64,000 bases of DNA from a bacterium. GTDB taxonomy: Bacteria; Elusimicrobiota; Elusimicrobia; UBA1565; UBA9628. The stretch's first letter is position 1; every line of letters starts with the position of its first letter. The notes below the pieces were generated by a model, which saw only the letters and a program-made list of their open reading frames with translations, had not been told where the DNA came from and searched no databases. Positions 38,165-47,381 of the stretch are shown in pieces. A program made the position numbers and the translations under genes. The stretch spans positions 1 through 64,000 of the forward strand of contig JAJZAK010000004.1 of assembly GCA_021799485.1 (NCBI GenBank). The letters are read 5' to 3'.

Positions 38165-39556
38165 TCAGGCGCCCCGGGCGCCCGCCGCCGCCGGCGCTTT
38201 CTTCGCGGCGCCCTTGCGGCCGGCCTTGCCCATCGCCTCGACGATCGCCCGGCCGAATTCCGAGGTCTTGAGCTTCTTGGCGCCCGCCATCTGGCGCTCA
38301 AGGTCGTAGGTCACGGTCTTGCGGCGGAACGCTTCCTCGAGCCCTTCAACGACCAGCGCGGAAGCCTCCCCCCAGCCGAGGAGATCGAGCATCATCGTGC
38401 CCGAGAGGATCAGCGAACCCGGGTTGACGACGTCCTTGCCGGCGTATTTCGGAGCCGTGCCGTGCGTCGCCTCGAAAACCGCGTAACCCTCGCCGATGTT
38501 GGCGCCCGGGGCGATGCCCAACCCCCCCACCTGCGCCGCGGCGGCATCCGAGAGGTAATCGCCGTTCAAGTTCGGAGTGGCGATCACGGAGTATTCGCTT
38601 GGCCTCAGGAGCAGCTGCTGGAAGGTCTGGTCGGCGATGCGGTCCTTGATGACCACCTTGCCGGCCGGGACCTTCCCGTCCCGAAGCTCCGACTCCTTGA
38701 TGGCCACGCCGCCGAATTCCTCGGCCGCGAGCTCGTAGCCCCAATCGCGAAAAGCTCCCTCGGTGAATTTCTGGATGTTCCCCTTGTGGACCAAGGTCAC
38801 GGAAGGCTTGCGGCGCTCGACGGCGTAGCGAATCGCCATGCGGATAAGCCTCTTCGATCCCGTCTCCGAGATGGGCTTGATGCCGATCCCCGAGTCCCGC
38901 CGGAAGGACTTCCCCATCTCCATGGTCAGGAAATCGTAGACCTTTTTCTGTTCGGGGCTTCCCTGTTCGAATTCGATGCCGGCGTAAACGTCCTCCGTGT
39001 TCTCTCGAAATATCACGATGTCGAGGCTTTCGGGATGCTTGACCGGGGCCGGCACTTCATCGAAATGCCGGACGGGGCGCACGCAGGCGTAGAGATCGAG
39101 CTTTTGGCGCAGCGCGACGTTCACCGATCGAAAGCGCCCCGTCACCCACTCCGCCCCGCATTCATCGCAGATCGAATTTTGCTTTTGCTCGTGGGCGCAG
39201 ACGAGGCAGACGAACGGCGCGCGTCCCGACGGCGTCGTGAGAGGCCCCTTGATCGCGACGCGGAAATCGCGGATCGACTGGATCGTTTCATCCGGCAGCG
39301 GAGAGTCCTTTCCGTAATTCTTGAGGGCGGAGAGCCCGGCGAAAATCTCCATCCACGAAATTTTCCTCTTGCCGCCGTAGGCGCGGGCGATGGCGGCATC
39401 AAGGACCTCGCGGGTCGCGCGCCAGATGTCGGGGCCCGTGCCATCCCCCGGAATAAAAGGAATGATCGGATCGTCCGGCACGACGTACTTGCCGCCGGAG
39501 AACTCGATGCGGTTTCCGGCGGGGACCTGAATTTTCTGGTAGCCGAAGGATTTCAT
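38165..39556 (-). CDS. icd: NADP-dependent isocitrate dehydrogenase with zinc-knuckle-like insertion
   Basis: [94 protein letters not shown]; start MKSFGYQ. Confidence 0.95.
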   Translation of the reverse strand: MKSFGYQKIQVPAGNRIEFSGGKYVVPDDPIIPFIPGDGTGPDIWRATREVLDAAIARAYGGKRKISWMEIFAGLSALKNYGKDSPLPDETIQSIRDFRVAIKGPLTTPSGRAPFVCLVCAHEQKQNSICDECGAEWVTGRFRSVNVALRQKLDLYACVRPVRHFDEVPAPVKHPESLDIVIFRENTEDVYAGIEFEQGSPEQKKVYDFLTMEMGKSFRRDSGIGIKPISETGSKRLIRMAIRYAVERRKPSVTLVHKGNIQKFTEGAFRDWGYELAAEEFGGVAIKESELRDGKVPAGKVVIKDRIADQTFQQLLLRPSEYSVIATPNLNGDYLSDAAAAQVGGLGIAPGANIGEGYAVFEATHGTAPKYAGKDVVNPGSLILSGTMMLDLLGWGEASALVVEGLEEAFRRKTVTYDLERQMAGAKKLKTSEFGRAIVEAMGKAGRKGAAKKAPAAAGARGA

Positions 39557-39619
39557 GAGCGTCTCCTTGTTATATAAGAGAAATCTGCGCTCACTATACA
39601 AAACCGCGCGGCGGGGCTT

Positions 39620-40792
39620 CTACTTGCTCTTGCTGGCGAGAAGACGGGAATAAAGCTCTTCTTGGGAACGCACCATCCCGTCGATGTCGAACTCGCGCCC
39701 GATGGAAGCCGCGGCCGAGGAGGCCATCCTGGCGCGCAAGGCGTCATCCGTCAAGAGCCTCAAGACGCGCTCGGATAGCGCAGCGACATCGCCGGTCTGG
39801 ACGGCATAGCCGTTCTCATCATCCTTGAGAACGTCCTTCACCCCGTCCGTCGCGTAGGCAACCGCGGGAACGCCGCTTTTCAGCGCTTCGACGAGAGCCC
39901 GGGGGAGGCCCTCCCACAACGACGTCAAGACGAAGACATCGGCCAGCGCCAGGATTTCGGCCGCGTCGCGCCGCCAGCCCAGCAGCTTGACGCGATGGCC
40001 GATGCCGAGGGCGAGAATACGGCCCTCGACGGCGGGCCTCAGGACGCCGTCGCCGACGAAGACGAACTCGGCGTCGGGCTTCCCCTTCAAAACCCGCGCG
40101 GCCATCTCGATGAAATCGAGGGGATTCTTCTGCGGCTTGAGATTGCCGATGGAGAGGACCAGGGGCTTGTGGCGCCCAAGACCCAAGGCCGACTTCTCGC
40201 GCCAACGGTCGTCGAGTTTGGCCGGGTAATCGGACAGCCTGATTCCGGAGCGGATCAGGACATAGCGCTCGGGGCTGCCGATGCCGAGCGACTCCGCCTG
40301 GCTCCAGTTGGCCTTCGAAACGAAGATCAGCGCGCCGCTCAGGCGGGCGCAAATCCTCTCGAGGGCGATGTAGAGCCTTCGAACGAGCCTCGGCTGCCGT
40401 CCGTGGAAGCCGAATCCATGGAAGCTGTGGACCACGACGGGCGCCCGGCAAAGCCCGGCGGCGAGCCGTCCTAAAATCCCCGCCTTCGAGCTGTGCGTGT
40501 GGAGGACGGCGGGCCTCAGCCTCATCAAAAGGATGCAGATCTCGGCCACGGCCAGCAGGTCCTTGACCGGATGGATTTCCCTGGACAAAAAGCGCAGGGG
40601 GACGACACGAACGCCGCGGCCCGCGAGAGCCGACGCCTCCGCGTCCAGGATGCCGCCGCGGCCGCAGGCGAGGACCGGATCAAAGCGCGAACGATCCAGG
40701 CGCTCCACCGTATAAAGGGTGTTCTGCTGGGCCCCGCCCAGTTCCAGACGGGTGATCAGATGCAGCACGGCCGGCTTTCGGGACCCGGTCAT
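39620..40792 (-). CDS. GT4 glycosyltransferase
   Basis: VLHLITRLELGGAQQNTL, VVHSFHGFGFH, SLWEGLPRALVEALKSGVPAVA. Confidence 0.93.
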   Translation of the reverse strand: MTGSRKPAVLHLITRLELGGAQQNTLYTVERLDRSRFDPVLACGRGGILDAEASALAGRGVRVVPLRFLSREIHPVKDLLAVAEICILLMRLRPAVLHTHSSKAGILGRLAAGLCRAPVVVHSFHGFGFHGRQPRLVRRLYIALERICARLSGALIFVSKANWSQAESLGIGSPERYVLIRSGIRLSDYPAKLDDRWREKSALGLGRHKPLVLSIGNLKPQKNPLDFIEMAARVLKGKPDAEFVFVGDGVLRPAVEGRILALGIGHRVKLLGWRRDAAEILALADVFVLTSLWEGLPRALVEALKSGVPAVAYATDGVKDVLKDDENGYAVQTGDVAALSERVLRLLTDDALRARMASSAAASIGREFDIDGMVRSQEELYSRLLASKSK

Positions 40793-40805
40793 GCCGCTAT
40801 TCTAC

Positions 40806-43064
40806 TTATTGTGATCCCGCGGCCTTGGCCTTCCTGGCCCTTTGGAGTTGGTATTTGAGATGCCGCTTCGTTTTGGCTTTCCCGGCCGAGAGCCGGGCCG
40901 CTCGCCGAGCCGGCGCCGCCTTGCCTTTTTGCGCGGCCGTTTTCGAGGCCGCCGTTTTCGGCTGTTCCGGTTTCGGAGCTTGGTAGAAGCTCTGGATCGT
41001 GAGCTCCGGAAAATAGTGGGCGAGGATCTCCTGGTGGCTTCTGCCGAGGGCCGCCAGCCCCAACGCCCCCGCCTTGCAGAAGCCCAGCCCCCGCCCGTCC
41101 CCCGCGCCCCAAAGGATGAAGGAACGCGGCTTTTTCGCGGGGCCGATCGGCTGGATCGAGAACCACGTGGAGCGCAAGGAACCCGGCGACAGAAAGTCGG
41201 CGACGGCGGCGGCGCCCTTCAAACGGATCGTGCCGGCGCTTCCCACGACGTTCAAAGCCAAGACCCGCCCGGTTCTTGACCGGCTCGTCACAATAAGGGA
41301 TCGGATCGAGCCGATGTCCTTCGCGCGCGCGGCGCGCTCCGAAAGCTCTTTCGCGTCCAAAATTCTCGTCCAACGGCTTTGAACCGGAAGGTTGAGCCCG
41401 CTCGCGAGTCCGTAGGAGTCGGCGGGCGGGAATCCGTGGAGGAAGCGCTCAAGTTCCATGGGAGTCTTGGGATACTTGAACCTGGGAGCGTCCTCGATCG
41501 ATTTCAAGTAATGAAGGCTCGGCTCCGCGTCGCTCTCCCCGCTCTCGGTGACCCCCCCGCAGTCCTGGTGCCACAGGGCGTGCGCGACGCGGCCGTCCAT
41601 CGCCAAGACCTGGCCGGCGGTCGCCCGGACGCCGTCCGTGGCGGAGAGGAGCTCCGAGGTGACGCCCAGGTATCGCTGGCAACGCTCCGAATCGCAGAGG
41701 TCGCTGTGCTCCATGTTGGGGATGCCGCGGCTCTTGAGCCACAAGGCCTTCGTGCGCGCGACCACGGCGGCCGCCTCGTACGCCGCGGCCGGGCTCTTGT
41801 CCGGCAGGGCCGCGCCCACCGCCCCTTTCAGGTACTCCTCGAGAGGCGCGATATTGACCATCCTAAAGCCCGACGGGACGGGAATCACCTCGACTTCTCC
41901 GCGAAGCTCGCGATCCCCCGGGTCGAAGCCGTAGCTCTCGAGAAACCGCCCGCTCTTAAGCAGAATCGATCCCTGGGAGTCCTTGACGACGATGCGGAAC
42001 GGCTGACGGGCGAGATATTGGATGTTTCCCTGGCCGTCGCGAACCTCGATCACCGCGGTGTCGGGGCGGAAGCGCAGTTCCCATTGGTCGTAAGCGCGTC
42101 CCGCGTCCGTCAGCGTCTCCTTGTTGTTGACGGCGACGATCTTGAAATCGGCGTTGGGCATGAAATAGATGCGCGTCGCCGTCTCGGGCGATCCCCGCCG
42201 GTCCGAAAAAAGCGCGACGCGAAGCTCCGGCCCTTTTCCCCCGTCGGACGAACCGCGGCGTCCGGCGGGCGCCAGAAACGGCCTGAAGAGCCGCCGGATC
42301 GGAAGCTGCTTGTCGGGATCGCCGGCGATCCGGCGCCGGAGCTTCTTGACGCGCTCGACGGCCCAGGGGGACGCCGGATCGAGGGATCGGTACCAGTTCG
42401 TCATCGCCCAGGCCGACTCATTGAGCCCGATCTTGTAGTCGAAGTTGGAAAGCGTTTTAACGACCTCCAAGTCGAGCGGATCGAGTTGAGCCGCGGCCTT
42501 CAAGTCGTTGAGCGCCCGCTCCTTGTCGCGCATGAGAGACGCGGCGCGGGAGATTTCAAGATAGACGATCGGAAGGAGGTAGGCGCTCTGGGTCTGGGCG
42601 CTGTTTAAATGCGAGTAGGCCCAGCGCGGCCTTCCGTCCTCGATCTGGGCCATGGCGAGGCCAAGCCGCGCCTCGGCCTGCGTGGAAGTCTCGCGCGCGA
42701 ATTCGATTCCCTTGCGGAAGGCCTTTTGGGCCTCCCCGGGTTCGTCGATCGCGAGAAGCGACCAGCCGCGCTGGGTCCAAACGAAGCCGTCGGCCCGCGA
42801 TTCCAGCGTGGCCTTGAGCCAGTAGGCGGCCGCGTCCTCGCTTCTGCCGGCGTCGCGCGCCATCAAGGCCGAATTGGACACGGGGTCCGGGACGCGCACG
42901 CCCAGCATGTCCAGGTATTTGAAGTCTCCGATCGCCTCGTCATAATGCCCCAGAAGATAGGCGTTATAGCCCGCGTTGAGCGCCGAGACGACGTCCGTCC
43001 CGCGGGCAACCGCCGGAGCAAGGGCGAGGATGATGACGCAGCCGGCGCGACACGCGCTTCTCAA
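40806..43064 (-). CDS. SpoIID/LytB-domain protein with N-terminal TPRs and basic tail
   Basis: LEEYLKGAVGAALPDKSPAAAYEAAAVVARTKALW, SDLCDSERCQRYLG; TPR-like N-terminus. Confidence 0.85.
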   Translation of the reverse strand: MRSACRAGCVIILALAPAVARGTDVVSALNAGYNAYLLGHYDEAIGDFKYLDMLGVRVPDPVSNSALMARDAGRSEDAAAYWLKATLESRADGFVWTQRGWSLLAIDEPGEAQKAFRKGIEFARETSTQAEARLGLAMAQIEDGRPRWAYSHLNSAQTQSAYLLPIVYLEISRAASLMRDKERALNDLKAAAQLDPLDLEVVKTLSNFDYKIGLNESAWAMTNWYRSLDPASPWAVERVKKLRRRIAGDPDKQLPIRRLFRPFLAPAGRRGSSDGGKGPELRVALFSDRRGSPETATRIYFMPNADFKIVAVNNKETLTDAGRAYDQWELRFRPDTAVIEVRDGQGNIQYLARQPFRIVVKDSQGSILLKSGRFLESYGFDPGDRELRGEVEVIPVPSGFRMVNIAPLEEYLKGAVGAALPDKSPAAAYEAAAVVARTKALWLKSRGIPNMEHSDLCDSERCQRYLGVTSELLSATDGVRATAGQVLAMDGRVAHALWHQDCGGVTESGESDAEPSLHYLKSIEDAPRFKYPKTPMELERFLHGFPPADSYGLASGLNLPVQSRWTRILDAKELSERAARAKDIGSIRSLIVTSRSRTGRVLALNVVGSAGTIRLKGAAAVADFLSPGSLRSTWFSIQPIGPAKKPRSFILWGAGDGRGLGFCKAGALGLAALGRSHQEILAHYFPELTIQSFYQAPKPEQPKTAASKTAAQKGKAAPARRAARLSAGKAKTKRHLKYQLQRARKAKAAGSQ

Positions 43065-43510
43065 GGACGCCTCCTTGGGGCTTTCCCGGCTTTCCGATTC
43101 CGCCGCGTCGCCGCCGCGGGCTTCGGTTCGGAATAGAGAGGGATGTATTGAACGCCGCGGCGAGGGATCGAAAGCTCCACGCGGGAAAGCTCTTCGAGGG
43201 CTTCCCGGCGGTAGGGTCCGTCCGCAAGGGAGATCGCGGCGTCGGCCCGCGCCTTGAGGCCCTCGACCGCGAAGCCCTCTTTTCTCGCCTGCGAGAGCTC
43301 GCTCATCACTCGCTCGTAGAGAGCCTTCGACCGGCGGACCCGCTCGCGCTCGTAGGCGTCCTCAAGGGGACGGGCCAAGGCGCCGGGAGAGGGGGCCGGC
43401 GGGTAGCGCCAGCGCTCATAGGCCGCATCAAGCATCGCACGTTCCTTCCACGCGACAACGGACGCCAAAACCGCCATGCCGCCCGCCAGCCACAGGGCCC
43501 GGAGCGGCAT
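43061..43510 (-). CDS. Hypothetical protein, N-terminal TM
   Basis: ORF with ATG at 43510, overlaps the SpoIID start. Confidence 0.6.
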   Translation of the reverse strand: MPLRALWLAGGMAVLASVVAWKERAMLDAAYERWRYPPAPSPGALARPLEDAYERERVRRSKALYERVMSELSQARKEGFAVEGLKARADAAISLADGPYRREALEELSRVELSIPRRGVQYIPLYSEPKPAAATRRNRKAGKAPRRRP

Positions 43511-43512
43511 TA

Positions 43513-43780
43513 GGCGCTGTCAACAAATAATATGAACGATTTGGGAGCGCGAGCCTGCCCCGAGTCCGAGGCGCGAGGAGGGCGCAATGCCGAGGCCTTG
43601 CAACCGACGAGCAACGAAGAAATCGGCCGGGATCGCGCTCCCCCGGAGGGGCCGGGCGATTTCGGGCTGCAACCGCGTCTCTCGTCGCTTGCATGCCGCC
43701 GCAGGCATGCTCGCTCCTCGCTCCTTGTTTCGCTCCGAACTTGCCCGGCCAAATCGTTCATATTATTTGTTGACAGCGCC
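43513..43780. mobile_element. 268-bp MITE-like element with 32-33 bp terminal inverted repeats and TTA direct repeat
   Basis: GGCGCTGTCAACAAATAATATGAACGATTTGG (43513-43544) vs exact reverse complement at 43749-43780; TTA at 43510-43512 and 43781-43783. Confidence 0.85.
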
Positions 43781-45724
43781 TTAGGGGCTGGAGGGCGATC
43801 CGAAGCCGGGAAGCGGTGGAGCCGTGGAAGCCCCTTGGGACGCGGCCCCCGGCAAGGAAGGCGCCGATGGAGAGGAGGAGGGAGCATCCCCCGGCAGGCT
43901 CGGCGCGGCAGGCTTGCCGGCCGGCATGTTCTCATTCGATGGGCGCTGAGCGGCCTTTCGGTGTCGCCGCGTTGTCCGGCGCGCCGGGCGCCGCTTCGGC
44001 TGGATCGCGACGGCGGCGGGCTTCGCCCTGCCGTTCATCAGAGCCTGGGCCGCCTGGTTGAGGGGCTTGACGGTCGAGGCCGCCAGATCGGCTTGGAAGC
44101 GGTAGGCGACGACCGGGCCCGCGCCGACGGAGGCATAATAGTCCACTTCGTAGGAGGAACCCCGCGCGGCGTCCGCAAGCCAAGAGGTCATCCCGGCCCC
44201 TCTCACGGAGCCCAACTGCTCCAGGATCTGGCCCAAGCTGCGCTTCCCGTCGGGCGCGGGCCACGACTTGACGAGAGCGATCGCCCGCGCCTTGGCCAAC
44301 TCGGGATCGCCGGCGAACGCAGCCGGAACGACCGGCGCCGCGGGAAGCGGCGTCGCCTTCGGCTGGGCGGCCGAGGCCGGGACGGAAGAAGGCCTTGGCG
44401 CGGAAAGCTTCATTCCAGCCGGCGCCTGGGATGCCCGCGGGCGGGACCCGCCCAGAAAAGGCAAGAGGCGGCGCAGATACGAAGGATCCCGGTAGAGAAG
44501 AAAGCCAAGGCCGCCGATCGCCGCCAGAAGGAGAGCGGCCAGGGCGGGGTTCGAGCCCTTCTTCACGGGCTTGGCGACCAAGTTCGTCGGCGCTTTCGCC
44601 GCTTTTTGAGCGACCGCGGAGGTTTTGACGGCGGCGGGCTTGCCTCCTTTTGAGGAAGGCTCGGCGGCCGCCGGAGCGGAAGCGAGCTCCGAAGGCGGTC
44701 CTGCCAAATCAACGGGCCCCATGGCCGCCTGGAGGCCGGGTCCGGCCGGCTTGGTCGGCGGCGGTTCGGCGGCTGGGGCAGCGGCGGCGGGGGCGGCCGG
44801 ATCTCCCAGTCCCGGCGGCGCCGAAAGCGGCGAGCCGCCGAAAATGTCGGGCATCGCCGGAGTTTCCGCCGGGGTTGGGGGCAAGGCATTGCTCAGCGGC
44901 GGAGGTTCGAGAGGCGGCGTTTCAAGGGAGGGCGCCTGGAGGGCCGGAGCGGGCGCGGGGAGCGCGGGCTCGGGCGCGAAGAGAGGAACGTCCGGAGGAG
45001 CCGCGGGCGACGCGGCGGCGGGCGCGAGAACCGGCGGCGCCGAGAGGACAGGGGGGTCGCCGAAAGGCGGCGCCGCGGGCTGCGGAGCGGACGAGGGAAT
45101 CGACCCGATCGCCGGAGCCAATCCTTGGTCGGGCCCCGGGGAGGCCAGCAGGGGCGCTTGCAGTCCTTGGGCGGAGGGAGGCTCCGGAGCGACGACGCCC
45201 GGAGGGACGTCAAGGCCCGCTCCGCGAGGCTGCATCTCCTCGCGGATTTTGGAAATCTCCGCCTCCTTGGCGCTCAAACGCCCCTTGAGAGCGTCGATCT
45301 CGCCTTCAAGGATCGCGAGCTTTTCGGCGGCGCCCGCCTCCGCGAGCCTGCGCAAATCGTCGACGATCTTGGACGCCCCCTCCTCCGAGATGCCGAAGGC
45401 CTCGCGCAGATGCGCGAGGAAAGAGTCCAATTTCGAGAGCCTCTCCTCGACCGAGGCCAGCGTCGCCAGGTCTTTGAGGGTCGGCTCATGAGGCAAGGCC
45501 GCCGGCTCCATGGTCGCCGTCGCCGTTCGCAGGGCCCGCCTGCGCGCCGCGAGCTCGGACGACAGAGACTCGATTTTGGAGGCGCGGCGCCAATCGCCCA
45601 GCGCGGTCCCCTTGCTTCCCTCCGCGCAGACGAGGCAGTCTTCGGAAAAATCCGGAGTTTCGGCGAGCTCGTCCGGCGAAAACGGCCCCTTCACCTGGTT
45701 GTCGAGGAAGACCCAGTAGCGCAT
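43781..45724 (-). CDS. GYF_2-like N-terminal domain protein with long Pro/Ala linker and TM segment
   Basis: MRYWVFLDNQVKGPFSPDELAETPDFSEDCLV; coiled coil, then PPxxPP low-complexity region and TM (ALAALLLAAIGGLGFLLY). Confidence 0.7.
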   Translation of the reverse strand: MRYWVFLDNQVKGPFSPDELAETPDFSEDCLVCAEGSKGTALGDWRRASKIESLSSELAARRRALRTATATMEPAALPHEPTLKDLATLASVEERLSKLDSFLAHLREAFGISEEGASKIVDDLRRLAEAGAAEKLAILEGEIDALKGRLSAKEAEISKIREEMQPRGAGLDVPPGVVAPEPPSAQGLQAPLLASPGPDQGLAPAIGSIPSSAPQPAAPPFGDPPVLSAPPVLAPAAASPAAPPDVPLFAPEPALPAPAPALQAPSLETPPLEPPPLSNALPPTPAETPAMPDIFGGSPLSAPPGLGDPAAPAAAAPAAEPPPTKPAGPGLQAAMGPVDLAGPPSELASAPAAAEPSSKGGKPAAVKTSAVAQKAAKAPTNLVAKPVKKGSNPALAALLLAAIGGLGFLLYRDPSYLRRLLPFLGGSRPRASQAPAGMKLSAPRPSSVPASAAQPKATPLPAAPVVPAAFAGDPELAKARAIALVKSWPAPDGKRSLGQILEQLGSVRGAGMTSWLADAARGSSYEVDYYASVGAGPVVAYRFQADLAASTVKPLNQAAQALMNGRAKPAAVAIQPKRRPARRTTRRHRKAAQRPSNENMPAGKPAAPSLPGDAPSSSPSAPSLPGAASQGASTAPPLPGFGSPSSP

Positions 45725-45835
45725 GGGATGCAAGTATAAAGAGAGAAGATCAAAAAATCAATGACGTTTTTGTTTCAAGCGGCCTGCCAGGCAACAGCGG
45801 CGTTTGCCGTCCATTTTGCTATAATGCGCGTCATC

Positions 45836-45907
45836 GGGCTATTAGCTCAATGGTAGAGCAGATCCCTCTTAAGGATAAGGTTGTAGGTTCGAGTCCTACA
45901 TAGCCCA
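45836..45907 (+). tRNA. tRNA-Lys (CTT)
   Basis: GGGCTAT...GATCCCTCTTAAGGATA...GTAGGTTCGAGTCCTACATAGCCCA. Confidence 0.93.
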
Positions 45908-45928
45908 AACGAATTTCGCAACGCCGCC

Positions 45929-45999
45929 GCGGGCGTAGTTCAATGGTAGAACACAAGCCTTCCAAGCTTGATACGTGGGTTCGATTCCCATCGCCCGCT
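45929..45999 (+). tRNA. tRNA-Gly (TCC)
   Basis: GCGGGCG...CAAGCCTTCCAAGCTTG...GGGTTCGATTCCCATCGCCCGCT. Confidence 0.94.
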
Positions 46000-46023
46000 C
46001 ATTCTCTGGATGGCACCGTTTTA

Positions 46024-46105
46024 GGGCGGGTGGCGGAACTGGCAGACGCGCACGGCTTAGGACCGTGTGCCGCGAGGCGTGGGGGTTCGACTCCCCCCCC
46101 GCCCA
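46024..46105 (+). tRNA. tRNA-Leu (TAG)
   Basis: GGGCGGG...CACGGCTTAGGACCGTG, long variable arm, GGGGGTTCGACTCCCCCCCCGCCCA. Confidence 0.93.
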
Positions 46106-46118
46106 AAGGAAAATAAAC

Positions 46119-47381
46119 ATGGGACTGTTCGGATCCGCTGAAAAACTGAAAATCAAGAAGATCAAGCACGAAAATTGCGAGGCTCTCTTTTCCGTCGAGA
46201 TACCGGCCCCGGAGGCCCGCGCGGAGGAGGAGAATTCGCTCGTGCGCTACCAGGAACGCGCGGTGCTGAGCGGCTTTCGCGCGGGGAAGGCTCCATTGGA
46301 CCTCATCAAGAAACAGTTCTCCGAGGCGATCCGCCAGGACGCCGTGACGCGGCTGGCGCGCAAGCACGTCCCCGAAGCCTTGACCGAGCTCAAGCTCCAT
46401 CCGGTCGCGCCTCCCGTCATCCAGGCGGTCGACTACGCCCCCGGCAAGTCCATGCGCCTGAGCGTCCTCGTGGAAACGCAGCCCGAGATCGATCCCAAGG
46501 GCTACACGAAGATCGCGCTCAAGCGCCGGGCCGCCGAGCCGGGCGAGAAGGCGGTCGAGGAGCGCCTCAACGAGCTGCGCGAGGCCAACGCCCGCCTCGA
46601 GCCCGCCCCCGAGGAGGCCGTCGGCAAAGATCACTACGTCGTCATCGACTACTCGGGTCTCCAAGGAGCCAAGCCGCTGGCCGCCAAATCCGAGGCCGAG
46701 CTCGTCGACATGTCGTCCAAACAGATTCTCGAGGGGCTCGCCGAGGGCCTTCTCGGCATGAAGCGGGGCGAGGCGAAGGAAATCCCCGTCGCCGTGAAAG
46801 GGAAGCCCTCGAAACTCCAGGTCGTGGTCAAGGAGATCAAAAGAAAGGTGCTCCCGACCCTCGACGCGGAGTTCGCCAAGGACATGGGCTTTGAGACGCT
46901 CGACGAGCTCAAGCTCAAGCTCAAGGAGCTGGTCTCCCAGGAAGCCGACAAGCAGGCGGAGCGCGACGTTCACGAGCAGATCGAGGACGCCCTTCTCAAG
47001 GCGAACCGGATCCCCCTGCCGCCCTCGCTCATCGAGAGCGAGCTTCGCCACCGATTGGAGCGCGTCCGCGCGCGCCTTCTGGGGCCGCGGGGCCAATGGC
47101 CCGACGCGGAGCTCCGGTCATGGACCGACAAACTCCGGCCGCTCGTCGAGAAGGACCTCAAAATCTCCTATCTCCTCGCCGCGATCGCGCGCAAGGAAAA
47201 ACTCCAGGTGCCGGACGAGGATCTCGCCAAGGAGCTCGACCGGAGCCTCGAATCGGCGGACACCGAGGAGAAAAAGGAGGGCATCCGCAAGGCCTTTGGC
47301 GGCCGCCGCGACGAGATCCGCGCGATTCTTCTCGACCGCAAGACGATGTCCTTCATCAAGGGCCAGGCGGCAAGCAGTTGA
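46119..47381 (+). CDS. tig: Trigger factor
   Basis: ALFSVEIPAPEARAEEENSLVRYQERAVLSGFRAGKAPLDLIKKQF; FKBP-like central region; VPDEDLAKELDRSL. Confidence 0.93.
   Translation: MGLFGSAEKLKIKKIKHENCEALFSVEIPAPEARAEEENSLVRYQERAVLSGFRAGKAPLDLIKKQFSEAIRQDAVTRLARKHVPEALTELKLHPVAPPVIQAVDYAPGKSMRLSVLVETQPEIDPKGYTKIALKRRAAEPGEKAVEERLNELREANARLEPAPEEAVGKDHYVVIDYSGLQGAKPLAAKSEAELVDMSSKQILEGLAEGLLGMKRGEAKEIPVAVKGKPSKLQVVVKEIKRKVLPTLDAEFAKDMGFETLDELKLKLKELVSQEADKQAERDVHEQIEDALLKANRIPLPPSLIESELRHRLERVRARLLGPRGQWPDAELRSWTDKLRPLVEKDLKISYLLAAIARKEKLQVPDEDLAKELDRSLESADTEEKKEGIRKAFGGRRDEIRAILLDRKTMSFIKGQAASS

Noticed and set aside
43428-43935. Short ORFs on both strands within the 268-bp element (NRSYYLLTAP, SFILFVDSA)
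   Set aside because: They read through the MITE-like inverted repeats; no transposase motifs.
44650-45491. Long plus-strand Ala/Gly-rich ORF opposite the GYF_2 protein
   Set aside because: Complement of the Pro/Ala-rich linker of the minus-strand gene; low complexity, no start context or domain.
45896-46165. 89-aa minus ORF with GIEPTYQAWKACVLPLNY / GGESNPHASRHTVLSRARLPVPP
   Set aside because: Classic spurious translation of tRNA genes on the reverse strand.
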